From positions 62,001-126,000 of the forward strand of contig DASWWX010000065.1 in the NCBI GenBank assembly GCA_036405815.1: a stretch of 64,000 nucleotides of DNA, given 5' to 3'. The position numbers were made by a program, and so were the translations under genes. The notes below the pieces were generated by a model. It was given only the letters and a program-made list of their open reading frames with translations. It did no database searches and was not told where the DNA came from. The stretch is from Solimonas sp036405815 (GTDB taxonomy: Bacteria; Pseudomonadota; Gammaproteobacteria; Nevskiales; Nevskiaceae). The stretch's first letter is position 1. Every line of letters starts with the position of its first letter. Of the stretch, positions 49,101 to 56,569 are shown piece after piece.

Positions 49101-50059
49101 AGCTCGACGCGCACCTGCGCCCGCGCCTGCAACTGGAAGACGCCCAGGGCGCGATTCTCGGCCGCGGCGCCACACTCGCCGAACTGCGTGGCCGCCATGC
49201 CGGCGCCGCGCGCGAAGCCCTGCACAGCGCCGCCGCGCAGGACGACACGCTCAAGCGCTGGTCGCGAGACGACGTCGGCGACTGGGACTTCGACGACCTG
49301 CCGGCGCACCTCGTGCTCGCCGGCGGCGCGCGCGCGTTCCCGGCGCTGAGCGCGGACGGCGACCGAATCCGGCTGCGCCTGTTCGAATCGGAAGCCGCGG
49401 CACGCCAGGCGCATCGCGCCGGCACGCGCGCGCTGCTGCTGGCGCGCCTGCCCGAGCGCACGCGCGACATCGCCAAGACAGTGCGCGCCAAGCTCGCGCT
49501 GCTGGTATCGGTCTTTGCGCTCGACCCTTCGGCCTTGGCCGACGACATCGCCGCGCGCAGCGCCGACGCGGTGCTGCTGGATGACGAACCGATCCGCACG
49601 CGCGCCGACTTCCAGGCCGCGCTGGAGCGGCGCGGCGCCTTCAGCATGGATGCGCAGAAGCGACTCGACGACATCGTCACCTGGCTGACGCAGGCGCGCG
49701 AAATCCGCGCCCGCCTGAAAGTCGCCCACGGCCGCTGGCCGGGCTCGGCCGCCGACATGCAGCAGCAGCTCGACACCCTGTTTGGCCCCGGCTTCGTCGC
49801 CGCAATTCCGGAGACCCACTGGCGCCGCGTCGTGCTGTACCTGCGCGCGCTCCACATCCGGCTGGAGCGCCTGGCCAACAAACCGGTGCGCGACGAGGAC
49901 CTGACGAAGCAGGTCGCTCCCCTGGCGGCGCGTCTGCCGCAGCCCTTCCATGCCGCGCGCTGGCCCCTGGAGGAATGGCGTATCGCCTTGTTTGCACAGG
50001 AATTGAAGGCGATCGACGGCCCGACTGCCGCCAAGATTGAGGCCGCGCTCAAGGTCTGA
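46118..50059 (+). CDS. hrpA: ATP-dependent RNA helicase HrpA
   Basis: A 1313-residue DEAH-box helicase. Walker A is CGETGSGKTTQLPK (about 93-106), the DEAH box is IIIDEAHERSLN, motif III reads VTSATLD, and motif VI is QRAGRCGR. After the helicase core come the HA2 and OB-fold-like domains and the long C-terminal DUF3418 region typical of HrpA. HrpA acts on RNA structures and rescues stalled ribosomes in E. coli. The start is a GTG at 46118; the first residues (MKPSLAPLRAQFTAIQNQLL) align with the family, and the ribosome site is weak. A low-complexity proline/alanine insert lies at about residues 505-530. Confidence 0.94.
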   Translation: MKPSLAPLRAQFTAIQNQLLCRDADRLGNLLARANPDRFDRARFEQDVAQALLRAENRSRLKPATIRYPDELPVVQARDELLAAIRDHQVIVVCGETGSGKTTQLPKLCLELGRGTRGLIGHTQPRRLAARSVANRIASELDTRLGELVGYETRFDRRVSERSLVKLMTDGILLAELGRDRLLTAYDTIIIDEAHERSLNIDFLLGWLRRILPQRPDLKVIVTSATLDPERLSRHFNDAPILHVSGRTYPVEVRYRPAGNGDLEDAVADAVDQLWRPVPRGDILVFLPGEREIRDCARLLEGRFPRAEVLPLYSRLAAQAQDKVFSPGRAPRIVLATNVAETSITVPGIHYVIDSGTARLNRYAPRTGVQQLQIEPVSQAAANQRAGRCGRIAAGTCLRLYAEDDFAARPPFTDPEIKRANLAGVILQMAALGLGDIDDFPWVDAPDGRHVAEAWRVLQTLGAFDDFNRLTPLGRELARLPLDPRIARIALAGRERLPKARPDTARLDTAPNAEPQSPAAKQPKAESAARGGSSLVVADAVCVLAAALSVQDPHEVPADAQDAARQKHAAWRHPRSDYLSLLQLWQRWRDWSAESSNRQLRRICRDHYVSFLRMEEWEAVYRQIRDLLDLREDVPPYRPEDLDALYAPLHQCLLAGLIDHIGQKLPEKNEYQGPRGRRFRIHPGSALSKKSPPWVMSAQLAQTSQLFARTNAAVDVEWLERVGAHLVKRTLLHPEWNVERGEVGATEHISLLGMPLATRTRHYGSSHPQEAREIFIREALIKGRMQRKPAFLEQNLRTVAEIEDKENRLRRPDLLADEAHFFAWYDARLPADICTAAALKAWLHAGARNPKLAPHPSALAMQEADALRPGARTDISDLFPDHLDLGHVRIPLSYTHDPGAEHDGVTFHIPLAHAHTLPEAPFDWLVPGLRTAKIEALIRTLPQPLRRAATPAAEYAAAVSARIADGEGELLARVVDALRAITGTAVTADDFQPGKLDAHLRPRLQLEDAQGAILGRGATLAELRGRHAGAAREALHSAAAQDDTLKRWSRDDVGDWDFDDLPAHLVLAGGARAFPALSADGDRIRLRLFESEAAARQAHRAGTRALLLARLPERTRDIAKTVRAKLALLVSVFALDPSALADDIAARSADAVLLDDEPIRTRADFQAALERRGAFSMDAQKRLDDIVTWLTQAREIRARLKVAHGRWPGSAADMQQQLDTLFGPGFVAAIPETHWRRVVLYLRALHIRLERLANKPVRDEDLTKQVAPLAARLPQPFHAARWPLEEWRIALFAQELKAIDGPTAAKIEAALKV

Positions 50060-50069
50060 GCCGCTGGCC

Positions 50070-50093
50070 GCGCATGATCCATGCGCATAGAAT
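50070..50093 (+). promoter_or_regulatory. Candidate ccdAB operator/promoter
   Basis: A perfect inverted repeat GCGCATG-ATC-CATGCGC (50070-50086) abuts TAGAAT (50088-50093), a possible -10. A second, imperfect repeat (GCGCAT, 50083-50088, with GTGCGC, 50094-50099) overlaps it. The position just upstream of ccdA is where a CcdA/CcdB autorepressor site would be expected. Confidence 0.45.
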
Positions 50094-50120
50094 GTGCGCC
50101 TGCCGCATCCGGAGTCCCGC

Positions 50121-50360
50121 ATGTCCCGCACCGCCTCGACGGCGCGCCGCAGCCTCAACCTCAGCATCCCCGAGGATCTGATCGAGGAGGCCCGTCGGCT
50201 CAAGCTCAATCTCTCGCGCTTCCTCGAAGACAAGCTCAGCGAAACGCTGCGTGCCGAACGCGCGAAGCGCTGGCAGGAAGAGAACAAGGAAGCGATCGAG
50301 ACCTATAACGAATTCCTGCGTCGCAACGGCATGTGGAGCGACGGCGTGCGGAAATTCTGA
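50121..50360 (+). CDS. ccdA: CcdA-family antitoxin
   Basis: A 79-residue antitoxin. The N-terminal half is a ribbon-helix-helix DNA-binding domain (RRSLNLSIPEDLIEEARRLK, residues 9-28), and the C-terminal half is a charged, probably disordered tail (RWQEENKEAIETYNEFLRRN) ending GMWSDGVRKF. It resembles F-plasmid CcdA, whose tail wraps around CcdB. GGAG lies 7 nt ahead of the ATG at 50121. Its stop codon overlaps the toxin start (TGATG). Confidence 0.9.
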   Translation: MSRTASTARRSLNLSIPEDLIEEARRLKLNLSRFLEDKLSETLRAERAKRWQEENKEAIETYNEFLRRNGMWSDGVRKF

Positions 50361-50671
50361 TGACGCAGTTCTGCCTCTATCGCAATCGCGGGCCGGACCC
50401 CGCGCGGGCCCCCTACCTGCTGGACCTGCAGGCCGACACACTCAGTGTGCTGGAGGGCCGCGTGGTCGCGCCGCTGCGGCCGGTGGCGCTGATGCCGGGC
50501 GAGCTTCGCGCCCTGCACCCGCGCGTGACGATCGACGACGAAGCCTACTTCGTATCGATGGGCGAACTTGCCGGCGTGCCGGGCACGATGATCGGCCCGC
50601 AGGTCGCCGATCTCCGGCAGCGCCGTGGCGACTTCATCGCCGCACTCGATCTTCTTTTCACCGGATACTGA
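50360..50671 (+). CDS. ccdB: CcdB-family toxin
   Basis: A 103-residue CcdB homologue. It aligns with F CcdB along its length (MTQFCLYRNRG start, PYLLDLQADTLSVL, RVVAPLRPV, LHPRVTIDDEAYFVSM, MIGPQVADLRQRRGDFIAAL). F CcdB poisons DNA gyrase through its last three residues Trp-Gly-Ile. Here the end is LLFTGY, so the tryptophan is threonine and the isoleucine is tyrosine. It may therefore be a non-poisoning or altered-target homologue. It shares one base with ccdA and lies 3 bp before pyrF. Confidence 0.9.
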   Translation: MTQFCLYRNRGPDPARAPYLLDLQADTLSVLEGRVVAPLRPVALMPGELRALHPRVTIDDEAYFVSMGELAGVPGTMIGPQVADLRQRRGDFIAALDLLFTGY

Positions 50672-50674
50672 AAC

Positions 50675-51388
50675 GTGAACCGCATCCCCGCTCACGACCG
50701 CCTGATCGCCGCACTCGACGTGCCCACCGCCGACGAGGCGCGCGCGCTCGTCATCCGCCTCGGCGACGCCGTGACCTTCTACAAGATCGGCATGGAGCTG
50801 TGCATGGCGCCCGGCTTCTTCGAGCTGCTGGCCTGGCTCAAGGCGCAGGACAAGAAGGTCTTCGTCGATCTGAAGTTCTTCGATATTCCCGAAACCGTCG
50901 CGCGCGCGGTGAAGAATCTGTCCGAACGCGGCGCCGACCTGTGCACGATCCACGGCAACCAGTCGATCATGGAAGCCGCGGCCAAGGCCAAGAGCGGCCA
51001 CACGCGCGTGCTCGCCGTGACCGCACTGACCAGCCTCGACCAGGGCGATCTGAACGACCTCGGCTTCCAGTGCGAGATCGCGGATCTGGTGCTGTCGCGC
51101 GCACGTCGCGCGCTGGCCGCCGGCTGCGATGGCGTCGTCTCCTCGGGCCTGGAAGTCGAACGCCTGCGCCGCGAAGCGCCGAAGGAACTGATCTGCGTGA
51201 CGCCCGGCATCCGCCCGGTGGAGAACCGCGTCGACGCCGACCAGAAGCGCATCATGACCCCGGCGGCGGCGATCCGCGCCGGTGCCGACTATCTCGTCGT
51301 CGGCCGACCGATCCGCGACGCCGCTGACCCGCATGCGATGGCACAGGCGATCCAGGCCGAGATCGCCGCCGCCGTGACGACCGCCTGA
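50675..51388 (+). CDS. pyrF: Orotidine 5'-phosphate decarboxylase
   Basis: A 237-residue TIM-barrel enzyme that makes UMP in pyrimidine synthesis. The catalytic KFFD tetrad lies in VFVDLKFFDIPETV, and the phosphate-binding loops are VTPGIRP and VVGRPIRDA. The GTG start at 50675 follows the ccdB stop by only 3 bp, so its translation, and probably transcription, is tied to the toxin-antitoxin operon. Confidence 0.95.
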   Translation: MNRIPAHDRLIAALDVPTADEARALVIRLGDAVTFYKIGMELCMAPGFFELLAWLKAQDKKVFVDLKFFDIPETVARAVKNLSERGADLCTIHGNQSIMEAAAKAKSGHTRVLAVTALTSLDQGDLNDLGFQCEIADLVLSRARRALAAGCDGVVSSGLEVERLRREAPKELICVTPGIRPVENRVDADQKRIMTPAAAIRAGADYLVVGRPIRDAADPHAMAQAIQAEIAAAVTTA

Positions 51389-51442
51389 CGCGTCGCCCGA
51401 TTCAGGCCCGCTTCACCCAGCCCCATTACCGTTCCCGTTCTT

Positions 51443-52507
51443 ATGCGCATCCTCGACAACGACCGCTTCCTTCGCGCCCTGCGCCGCCAACCGGTCGATC
51501 GCACACCGGTCTGGATGATGCGGCAGGCCGGTCGTTATCTGCCGGAGTACCGCGCCTCGCGCGCCAAGGCGGGCGACTTCCTCAGCCTGTGCCGCAACGC
51601 GGAGCTGTGCTGCGAGGTCACGCTGCAGCCGCTGGACCGTTATGCGCTGGACACCGCGATCCTGTTCTCCGACATCCTCACGGTGCCGGATGCGATGGGC
51701 CTGGGCCTGCGCTTCGTCGAAGGCGAAGGCCCGGTGTTCGACCGCCCGGTGCGCGACGCGCGCGCGATCGAGGCGCTGCCGATCCCCGATCCCGAAGGCG
51801 AACTGCGCTACGTGATGGACGCGGTGCGCACGATCCGCGCTGCCCTCGGTACGCGGCTGCCGCTGATCGGCTTCGCCGGCAGCCCGTGGACGCTGGCGAC
51901 CTATATGGTCGAAGGCAGCGGCGGCTCCGACTTCATGCGCATCAAGCGCATGGCCTACGACCAACCCGAACTGCTCGACAGCCTGCTCGCCAAGCTCACC
52001 GCCGCCACCAGCCTGTATCTGGAAGCGCAGATCCGCGCCGGCGCCGACGTGGCGATGGTGTTCGACACCTGGGGCGGCGTGCTGGCGCCGCACGACTACG
52101 CACGCTTCTCTCTGGAGTCGATGGCCAAGATCGTGCGCCACCTCAAACAGGTCAGCCCCGACACGCCGGTGATCCTGTTCACCAAGAACGGCGGCCAGCA
52201 GCTCGAACTGATGGCCGAAACCGGCTGCGACGCGCTCGGCCTGGACTGGACCACGGAACTTGGCACAGCGCGCGCGCGCGTCGGCAACCGTGTCGCACTG
52301 CAAGGCAATCTCGACCCGATGGTGCTGCTGGCGCAACCGCCGCGCATCGAATCGGCCGTGGCGCGCGTATTGGAGAGTTACGGCGCCGGGCCGGGGCATG
52401 TGTTCAACCTCGGCCACGGCATCCTGCAGCAGACGCCGCCGGAACACGCGGCGGCGATGATCAAGGCGGTGCACGCGTTGAGCCCGGCGTATCACGCCGT
52501 GCGCTAG
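51443..52507 (+). CDS. hemE: Uroporphyrinogen decarboxylase
   Basis: A 354-residue haem-biosynthesis enzyme that removes four carboxylates from uroporphyrinogen III. Family blocks are the N-terminal TPVWMMRQAGRYLPEYR with the substrate-binding arginines, DTAILFSDILTVPDAMGLGL with the catalytic Asp, GFAGSPWTLATYMVEG, DTWGGVLAP and NLGHGILQQTPPEH. In Pseudomonas hemE commonly lies near gltBD; here hrpA, ccdAB and pyrF separate them. Confidence 0.96.
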   Translation: MRILDNDRFLRALRRQPVDRTPVWMMRQAGRYLPEYRASRAKAGDFLSLCRNAELCCEVTLQPLDRYALDTAILFSDILTVPDAMGLGLRFVEGEGPVFDRPVRDARAIEALPIPDPEGELRYVMDAVRTIRAALGTRLPLIGFAGSPWTLATYMVEGSGGSDFMRIKRMAYDQPELLDSLLAKLTAATSLYLEAQIRAGADVAMVFDTWGGVLAPHDYARFSLESMAKIVRHLKQVSPDTPVILFTKNGGQQLELMAETGCDALGLDWTTELGTARARVGNRVALQGNLDPMVLLAQPPRIESAVARVLESYGAGPGHVFNLGHGILQQTPPEHAAAMIKAVHALSPAYHAVR

Positions 52508-52540
52508 CGCCGCCAAAAGATTTAAGGAGAGGTACAAGCC

Positions 52541-53470
52541 ATGTTCTCGGTGATCTTCCCCCCCGTCGTCGTCGGCGCGATCACGTTCGTGGCGCTATTC
52601 GCCTCGATGACGGCGCACTTCCTGCTGATCCTGCCGGGCGCGCTGCTGAAGCTGATTCCGCACGAGCCGCTGCGTCGCCGCTGCAGCCACTACTGCATCT
52701 GGATCGCGCAGAACTGGGCCACCAACAACCGGCTGCTGTTCCGCCTGTTGCACGCCGTGCAGTGGGACATCCAGTTCCGCACGCGCGTGGAGCCCGGCCG
52801 CAACTACCTGCTGATCGCCAACCACCAGTCGTGGATGGACATCATGCTGCTGTTCGACATCTTCACCGGCCGCGTGCCGTTCCTGCGCTTCTTCCTCAAG
52901 CAGGAGCTCAAGTACGTACCGATGATCGGCCAGGCCTGCTGGGCGATGGACTTCCCGTTCATGAAGCGCCACTCGCGCGAGGCGGTCGCCGCCAACCCGG
53001 CGCTCGCGCACGACGACCTGGAAACCACGCGACAGGCCTGCGCGCTCTACAAGACCGAGCCGGTCACGGTCGTGAATTTCCTCGAAGGCACGCGCTTTAC
53101 CGAAACCAAGCGCGTGCAGAACCAGTCGCCGTACCGGCATCTGCTGCGACCCAAGGCCGGCGGCGCCAGCTTCACGCTCAACGCGATGGGCGACCAGTTC
53201 GCCGGCATCATCGACGTCACCATCGCCTATCGACCGACCGACAAGCCGCTGATGTGGAGCTTCTGCTGCGGCGAGCAGGACACGCTCGCGGTGCACGTCG
53301 ACGTGCTGCCGATTCCGCAGGAGTTGATGGTCGGCGACTACGAGAGCGATCCGGAATTCCGCGCGCGGTTCCAGAGCTGGGTCAACGGCATCTGGGCGCG
53401 CAAGGACGCGCGCCTGGAGCGCATGCTCAATACGCGGCCGGCGGCACAGGCACGACCAGCACACTCTTGA
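52541..53470 (+). CDS. Membrane acyltransferase of PlsC/YihG type
   Basis: A 309-residue protein with an N-terminal membrane helix (about residues 5-35). The catalytic H-x4-D motif is NHQSWMD, followed by VPFLRFFLKQELKYVPMIGQ and the substrate motif FLEGTRFTETKRV. It probably acylates lysophosphatidic acid or a related lipid; the block order fits YihG-like acyltransferases rather than the core PlsC. AAGGAGAGG lies 9-17 nt ahead of the ATG, an excellent ribosome site. It is convergent with dnaE2, with only 5 bp between the stops. Confidence 0.88.
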   Translation: MFSVIFPPVVVGAITFVALFASMTAHFLLILPGALLKLIPHEPLRRRCSHYCIWIAQNWATNNRLLFRLLHAVQWDIQFRTRVEPGRNYLLIANHQSWMDIMLLFDIFTGRVPFLRFFLKQELKYVPMIGQACWAMDFPFMKRHSREAVAANPALAHDDLETTRQACALYKTEPVTVVNFLEGTRFTETKRVQNQSPYRHLLRPKAGGASFTLNAMGDQFAGIIDVTIAYRPTDKPLMWSFCCGEQDTLAVHVDVLPIPQELMVGDYESDPEFRARFQSWVNGIWARKDARLERMLNTRPAAQARPAHS

Positions 53471-53475
53471 GTGTG

Positions 53476-56400
53476 TTAGCGGAAATCCCGAGACAGATTC
53501 GGCAATTCCCCGACCCAGTGCGAGCGCTCGTGGAACCGCTCCGCGACCACGTGCGTGACCTCGTGCTGGCGCTGCAATAGCCCCTGCACGATCAGGAACT
53601 GCCCGCCGACGATCGCCTCGCGCTCGGCCTCTATCAGCTGCGGCCGGATGATCAGATTGACGATGCCGGTGTCGTCTTCGAGTGTCATGAACATCGTGCC
53701 CTGTGCCGAGCCGGGGCGCTGACGGAACATGACGATGCCAGCGACGCGCACACGCCGGCCATCCGCCACCTGCGGCAGATCGCCGTTGGCGGTCACGCGC
53801 GCGCGGTGCAGCCGGTGCCGCAGCAAGGCGACCGGATGGCGGCGCAAGGTCAGGCCGGTGCTCTGATAGTCGGCGAGGATGTCTTCGCCCTCGTGCGGGG
53901 CAGACAGCGTGGCCGGATCGTCGGGCGGCGGCGCCTGTTCGAGCAGGCCATCGAGTTTCTCCCAACCCTTGCTCTGCCAACGCGCCTGGAAGCGATGGCC
54001 GGTCAGCGGCAGCAGGGCATCGGCGGCAGCAAGCGTATCGAGTTCGCGCCGGGAGAGCTGTGCGCGTTGTGCGAGATCGTCGATGTTGTCGTAAGCGCGC
54101 GCAGCGCGCGTCTGTTCGATGCGCCGCGCCGCCGCCTCATTGAAACCGGCGACCAGGCGTAGCCCCAGCCGGATCGCCGCCTTGTTATTCGCATCCCGTT
54201 CCAGACGGCAATCCCAGTGGCTGCGTTGCACATCAATGGGATGCACGGCCACACCCATGCGCTGCGCCTCGGCAATCAGCATCGACGGCGGATAGAAGCC
54301 CATCGGATAGGCGTTAACCAGACCCGCGATGAAGGCGGCCGGATATTCGCACTTCATGCGCGCCGAGATGTAAGCCAATAGCGCGAAGCTCGCGGCGTGA
54401 CTCTCGGGAAAGCCGTAGGAGCCGAAGCCGAGAATTTGTTTGTAGATACGATCTGCGAACTCGGCGGGATACTTCCGCTGCGCCATACCGGCCTTGATCT
54501 TTTCTTCGTACTTCTCCAGGCCCCCTGAGCGCTTCCAGGCGGCCATCGAGCGACGTAGGTGGTCTGCTTCTCCCGGTGTGAAGCCTGCCGCCGCCACGAC
54601 CAGCTTCATCACCTGCTCCTGGAAGATCGGCACGCCATGCGTGCGGTCGAGAATCTTCTCGACCTTCTCGTCCGGATAGGCCGGCTTGATGCCGGACATC
54701 CGGCTCTGCAGATAGGGATGCACCATGCCGCCCTGGATCGGGCCGGGCCGCACGATCGCCACCTGCACGGTGATGTCATACAGATTTTTCGGCCGCAGGC
54801 GCGGCAGCATCGACATCTGCGCACGCGATTCGATCTGGAACACGCCGATCGTCTCGGCACGGCAGATCATCGCGTAGGTTTCCGGATGGCCGTCGGCAAA
54901 GCCGCGCAGTTCGAGCCGCGTGCCGTCGAACTCGCGTTGCAGATCGAAGCTGCGCCGCAGCGCGCTGAGCATGCCGAGGGCCAGCACGTCGACCTTGAGC
55001 AAGCCCAGCGATTCGAGATCGTCCTTGTCCCACTGGATGATCGTGCGGTCCGCCATCGCCGCGTTCTCCACCGGCACGAGTTGCGACAGCGGCTCATCGG
55101 AGATCACGAAACCGCCGACATGCTGAGACAGGTGTCGTGGAAAGCCTTTCAGCTGCCCGGCCAGTTGCAGCCAGAGTTTCGTCTTGGTCGATTCGGGATC
55201 GACGCCGACGGCGCGCAGGCGCTCCGGCAGATCGCCGCTGCGATCCCACCAGGCCAGCGACTTGGCGACCCGCTCGATGACCTCCTCACCCACCGCCAGC
55301 GCGCGACCCACATCGCGCAGCGACGAACGTGATCGGTAACAGATGACCGTGGCGGCGATGGCGGCGCGGTGACGACCGTACTTGTTGTAGACGTACTGGA
55401 TGATCTCTTCGCGCCGCTCGTGCTCGAAGTCGACGTCGATGTCCGGCGCCTCATTCCGCTCGATCGATATGAATCGCTCGAACAGCAGATCGTTGAACTC
55501 GGGATCCACCTCCGTGATGCCGAGCACATAGCAGACGACGGAATTCGCGGCGCTGCCGCGGCCCTGGCACAGGATGCTGCGCCGCTTGGACTCCTGCACG
55601 ATGTCGTAGACCGTGAGGAAAAAGGCTTCGTACTGCTTGGCGGCGATGATCTTGAGTTCCTTCTCCAGGGTGGGGCGGACTTTCTCCGGCACGCCCTGCG
55701 GCCATCGCTGCGGCGCATGGCGTTCCACCAGGTGTCGCAGATAGGCAGTCGGATCGCTGAAGCCTGCGCCGAGAATCTCCCTCGGGTACTCGTACTTCAG
55801 TTCGTTGAGCCGGAAGCGGCAGCGCTCGGCGACCGTCAGCGTCTCACGCAGCAGTTCCGCGGGATAAAGCCGCGCCAGGATTTCAGGTGCGCGCAGATGC
55901 CGCTCGCCGTTGGCATAAAGATGCCGCCCGCTGCGCTCGACCGTCGTGTGATGCCGCAGCGCGGTCATCACGTCCTGCAGGGGGCGCCGCTCTGCGGCAT
56001 GCATGTGCACATCGCCGCTGGCGACCAGCGGCACGCCGAAACGCTGGCTCAATGTCTGCAGGCGCGCCAGCTTTTCGCGATCGTCGCCGTCACGATGCAA
56101 TTCGACCGCAATCCACAAGCGCCCGGCATAGCGGTCGCGCAACCAGGCCAGTTCATCCCGTTCGTGCGCGCCACGCGGGATCCACAGCGCGCAAACATCG
56201 GGCAGCGCGGCATCGAACTCGGCACGCCCCAACCGGTATTCGCCTTTCTCCGCATGGCGGCGACCTTGTGTGATGCGTTCGCAGATGTCGGCGTAGCCGC
56301 GCTGGCTTTCGGCCAGCAGCACGAGCTTTGGCCCATCGCGCAGCGTGAACTCGCTACCGATGATCAGCGGCCAGTCCAGGCGCCCGCGCTCCTTGAGCGC

Positions 56401-56565
56401 CTGATGCGCACGCACGACACCGGCCATCGAGCACTCGTCGGTGATCGCCAGACCCCGATAGCCGATGTCCAGCGCGTGGTTCGCGAGTTCGTCCGGCTTG
56501 GAGGCGCCGCGCTGGAAACTGAAAGCGGACAGCGCGTGCAGCTCGACGTAATCGGGCGCTGTCAT
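53476..56565 (-). CDS. dnaE2: Error-prone DNA polymerase DnaE2 (ImuC)
   Basis: A 1029-residue C-family polymerase that carries out SOS-induced translesion synthesis with ImuA and ImuB. An N-terminal PHP domain (YVELHALSAFSFQRGAS, GLAITDECSMAGVV) is followed by the polymerase core with catalytic D375, D377 and D379 (PDIDVDFEHERREE), and a C-terminal tandem HhH and OB domain (DLPQVADGRRVRVAGIVMFR). The PHP site has lost some histidines of proofreading enzymes. It lacks the clamp-binding tail of replicative DnaE. The ATG at 56565 is used; it starts 4 bp after the imuB stop, so translation is coupled. Confidence 0.95.
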   Translation of the reverse strand: MTAPDYVELHALSAFSFQRGASKPDELANHALDIGYRGLAITDECSMAGVVRAHQALKERGRLDWPLIIGSEFTLRDGPKLVLLAESQRGYADICERITQGRRHAEKGEYRLGRAEFDAALPDVCALWIPRGAHERDELAWLRDRYAGRLWIAVELHRDGDDREKLARLQTLSQRFGVPLVASGDVHMHAAERRPLQDVMTALRHHTTVERSGRHLYANGERHLRAPEILARLYPAELLRETLTVAERCRFRLNELKYEYPREILGAGFSDPTAYLRHLVERHAPQRWPQGVPEKVRPTLEKELKIIAAKQYEAFFLTVYDIVQESKRRSILCQGRGSAANSVVCYVLGITEVDPEFNDLLFERFISIERNEAPDIDVDFEHERREEIIQYVYNKYGRHRAAIAATVICYRSRSSLRDVGRALAVGEEVIERVAKSLAWWDRSGDLPERLRAVGVDPESTKTKLWLQLAGQLKGFPRHLSQHVGGFVISDEPLSQLVPVENAAMADRTIIQWDKDDLESLGLLKVDVLALGMLSALRRSFDLQREFDGTRLELRGFADGHPETYAMICRAETIGVFQIESRAQMSMLPRLRPKNLYDITVQVAIVRPGPIQGGMVHPYLQSRMSGIKPAYPDEKVEKILDRTHGVPIFQEQVMKLVVAAAGFTPGEADHLRRSMAAWKRSGGLEKYEEKIKAGMAQRKYPAEFADRIYKQILGFGSYGFPESHAASFALLAYISARMKCEYPAAFIAGLVNAYPMGFYPPSMLIAEAQRMGVAVHPIDVQRSHWDCRLERDANNKAAIRLGLRLVAGFNEAAARRIEQTRAARAYDNIDDLAQRAQLSRRELDTLAAADALLPLTGHRFQARWQSKGWEKLDGLLEQAPPPDDPATLSAPHEGEDILADYQSTGLTLRRHPVALLRHRLHRARVTANGDLPQVADGRRVRVAGIVMFRQRPGSAQGTMFMTLEDDTGIVNLIIRPQLIEAEREAIVGGQFLIVQGLLQRQHEVTHVVAERFHERSHWVGELPNLSRDFR

Positions 56566-56569
56566 CGCC

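Noticed and set aside
47965..49584. Long frames in other phases within hrpA
   Set aside because: Arg/Ala-rich shadow translations of the helicase gene with no family motif.
53459..53476. CACACTC/GAGTGTG as a terminator between the acyltransferase and dnaE2
   Set aside because: The perfect arms leave a loop of only 2 nt; a usable stem would be about 5 bp, too weak, and it overlaps the stop codon.
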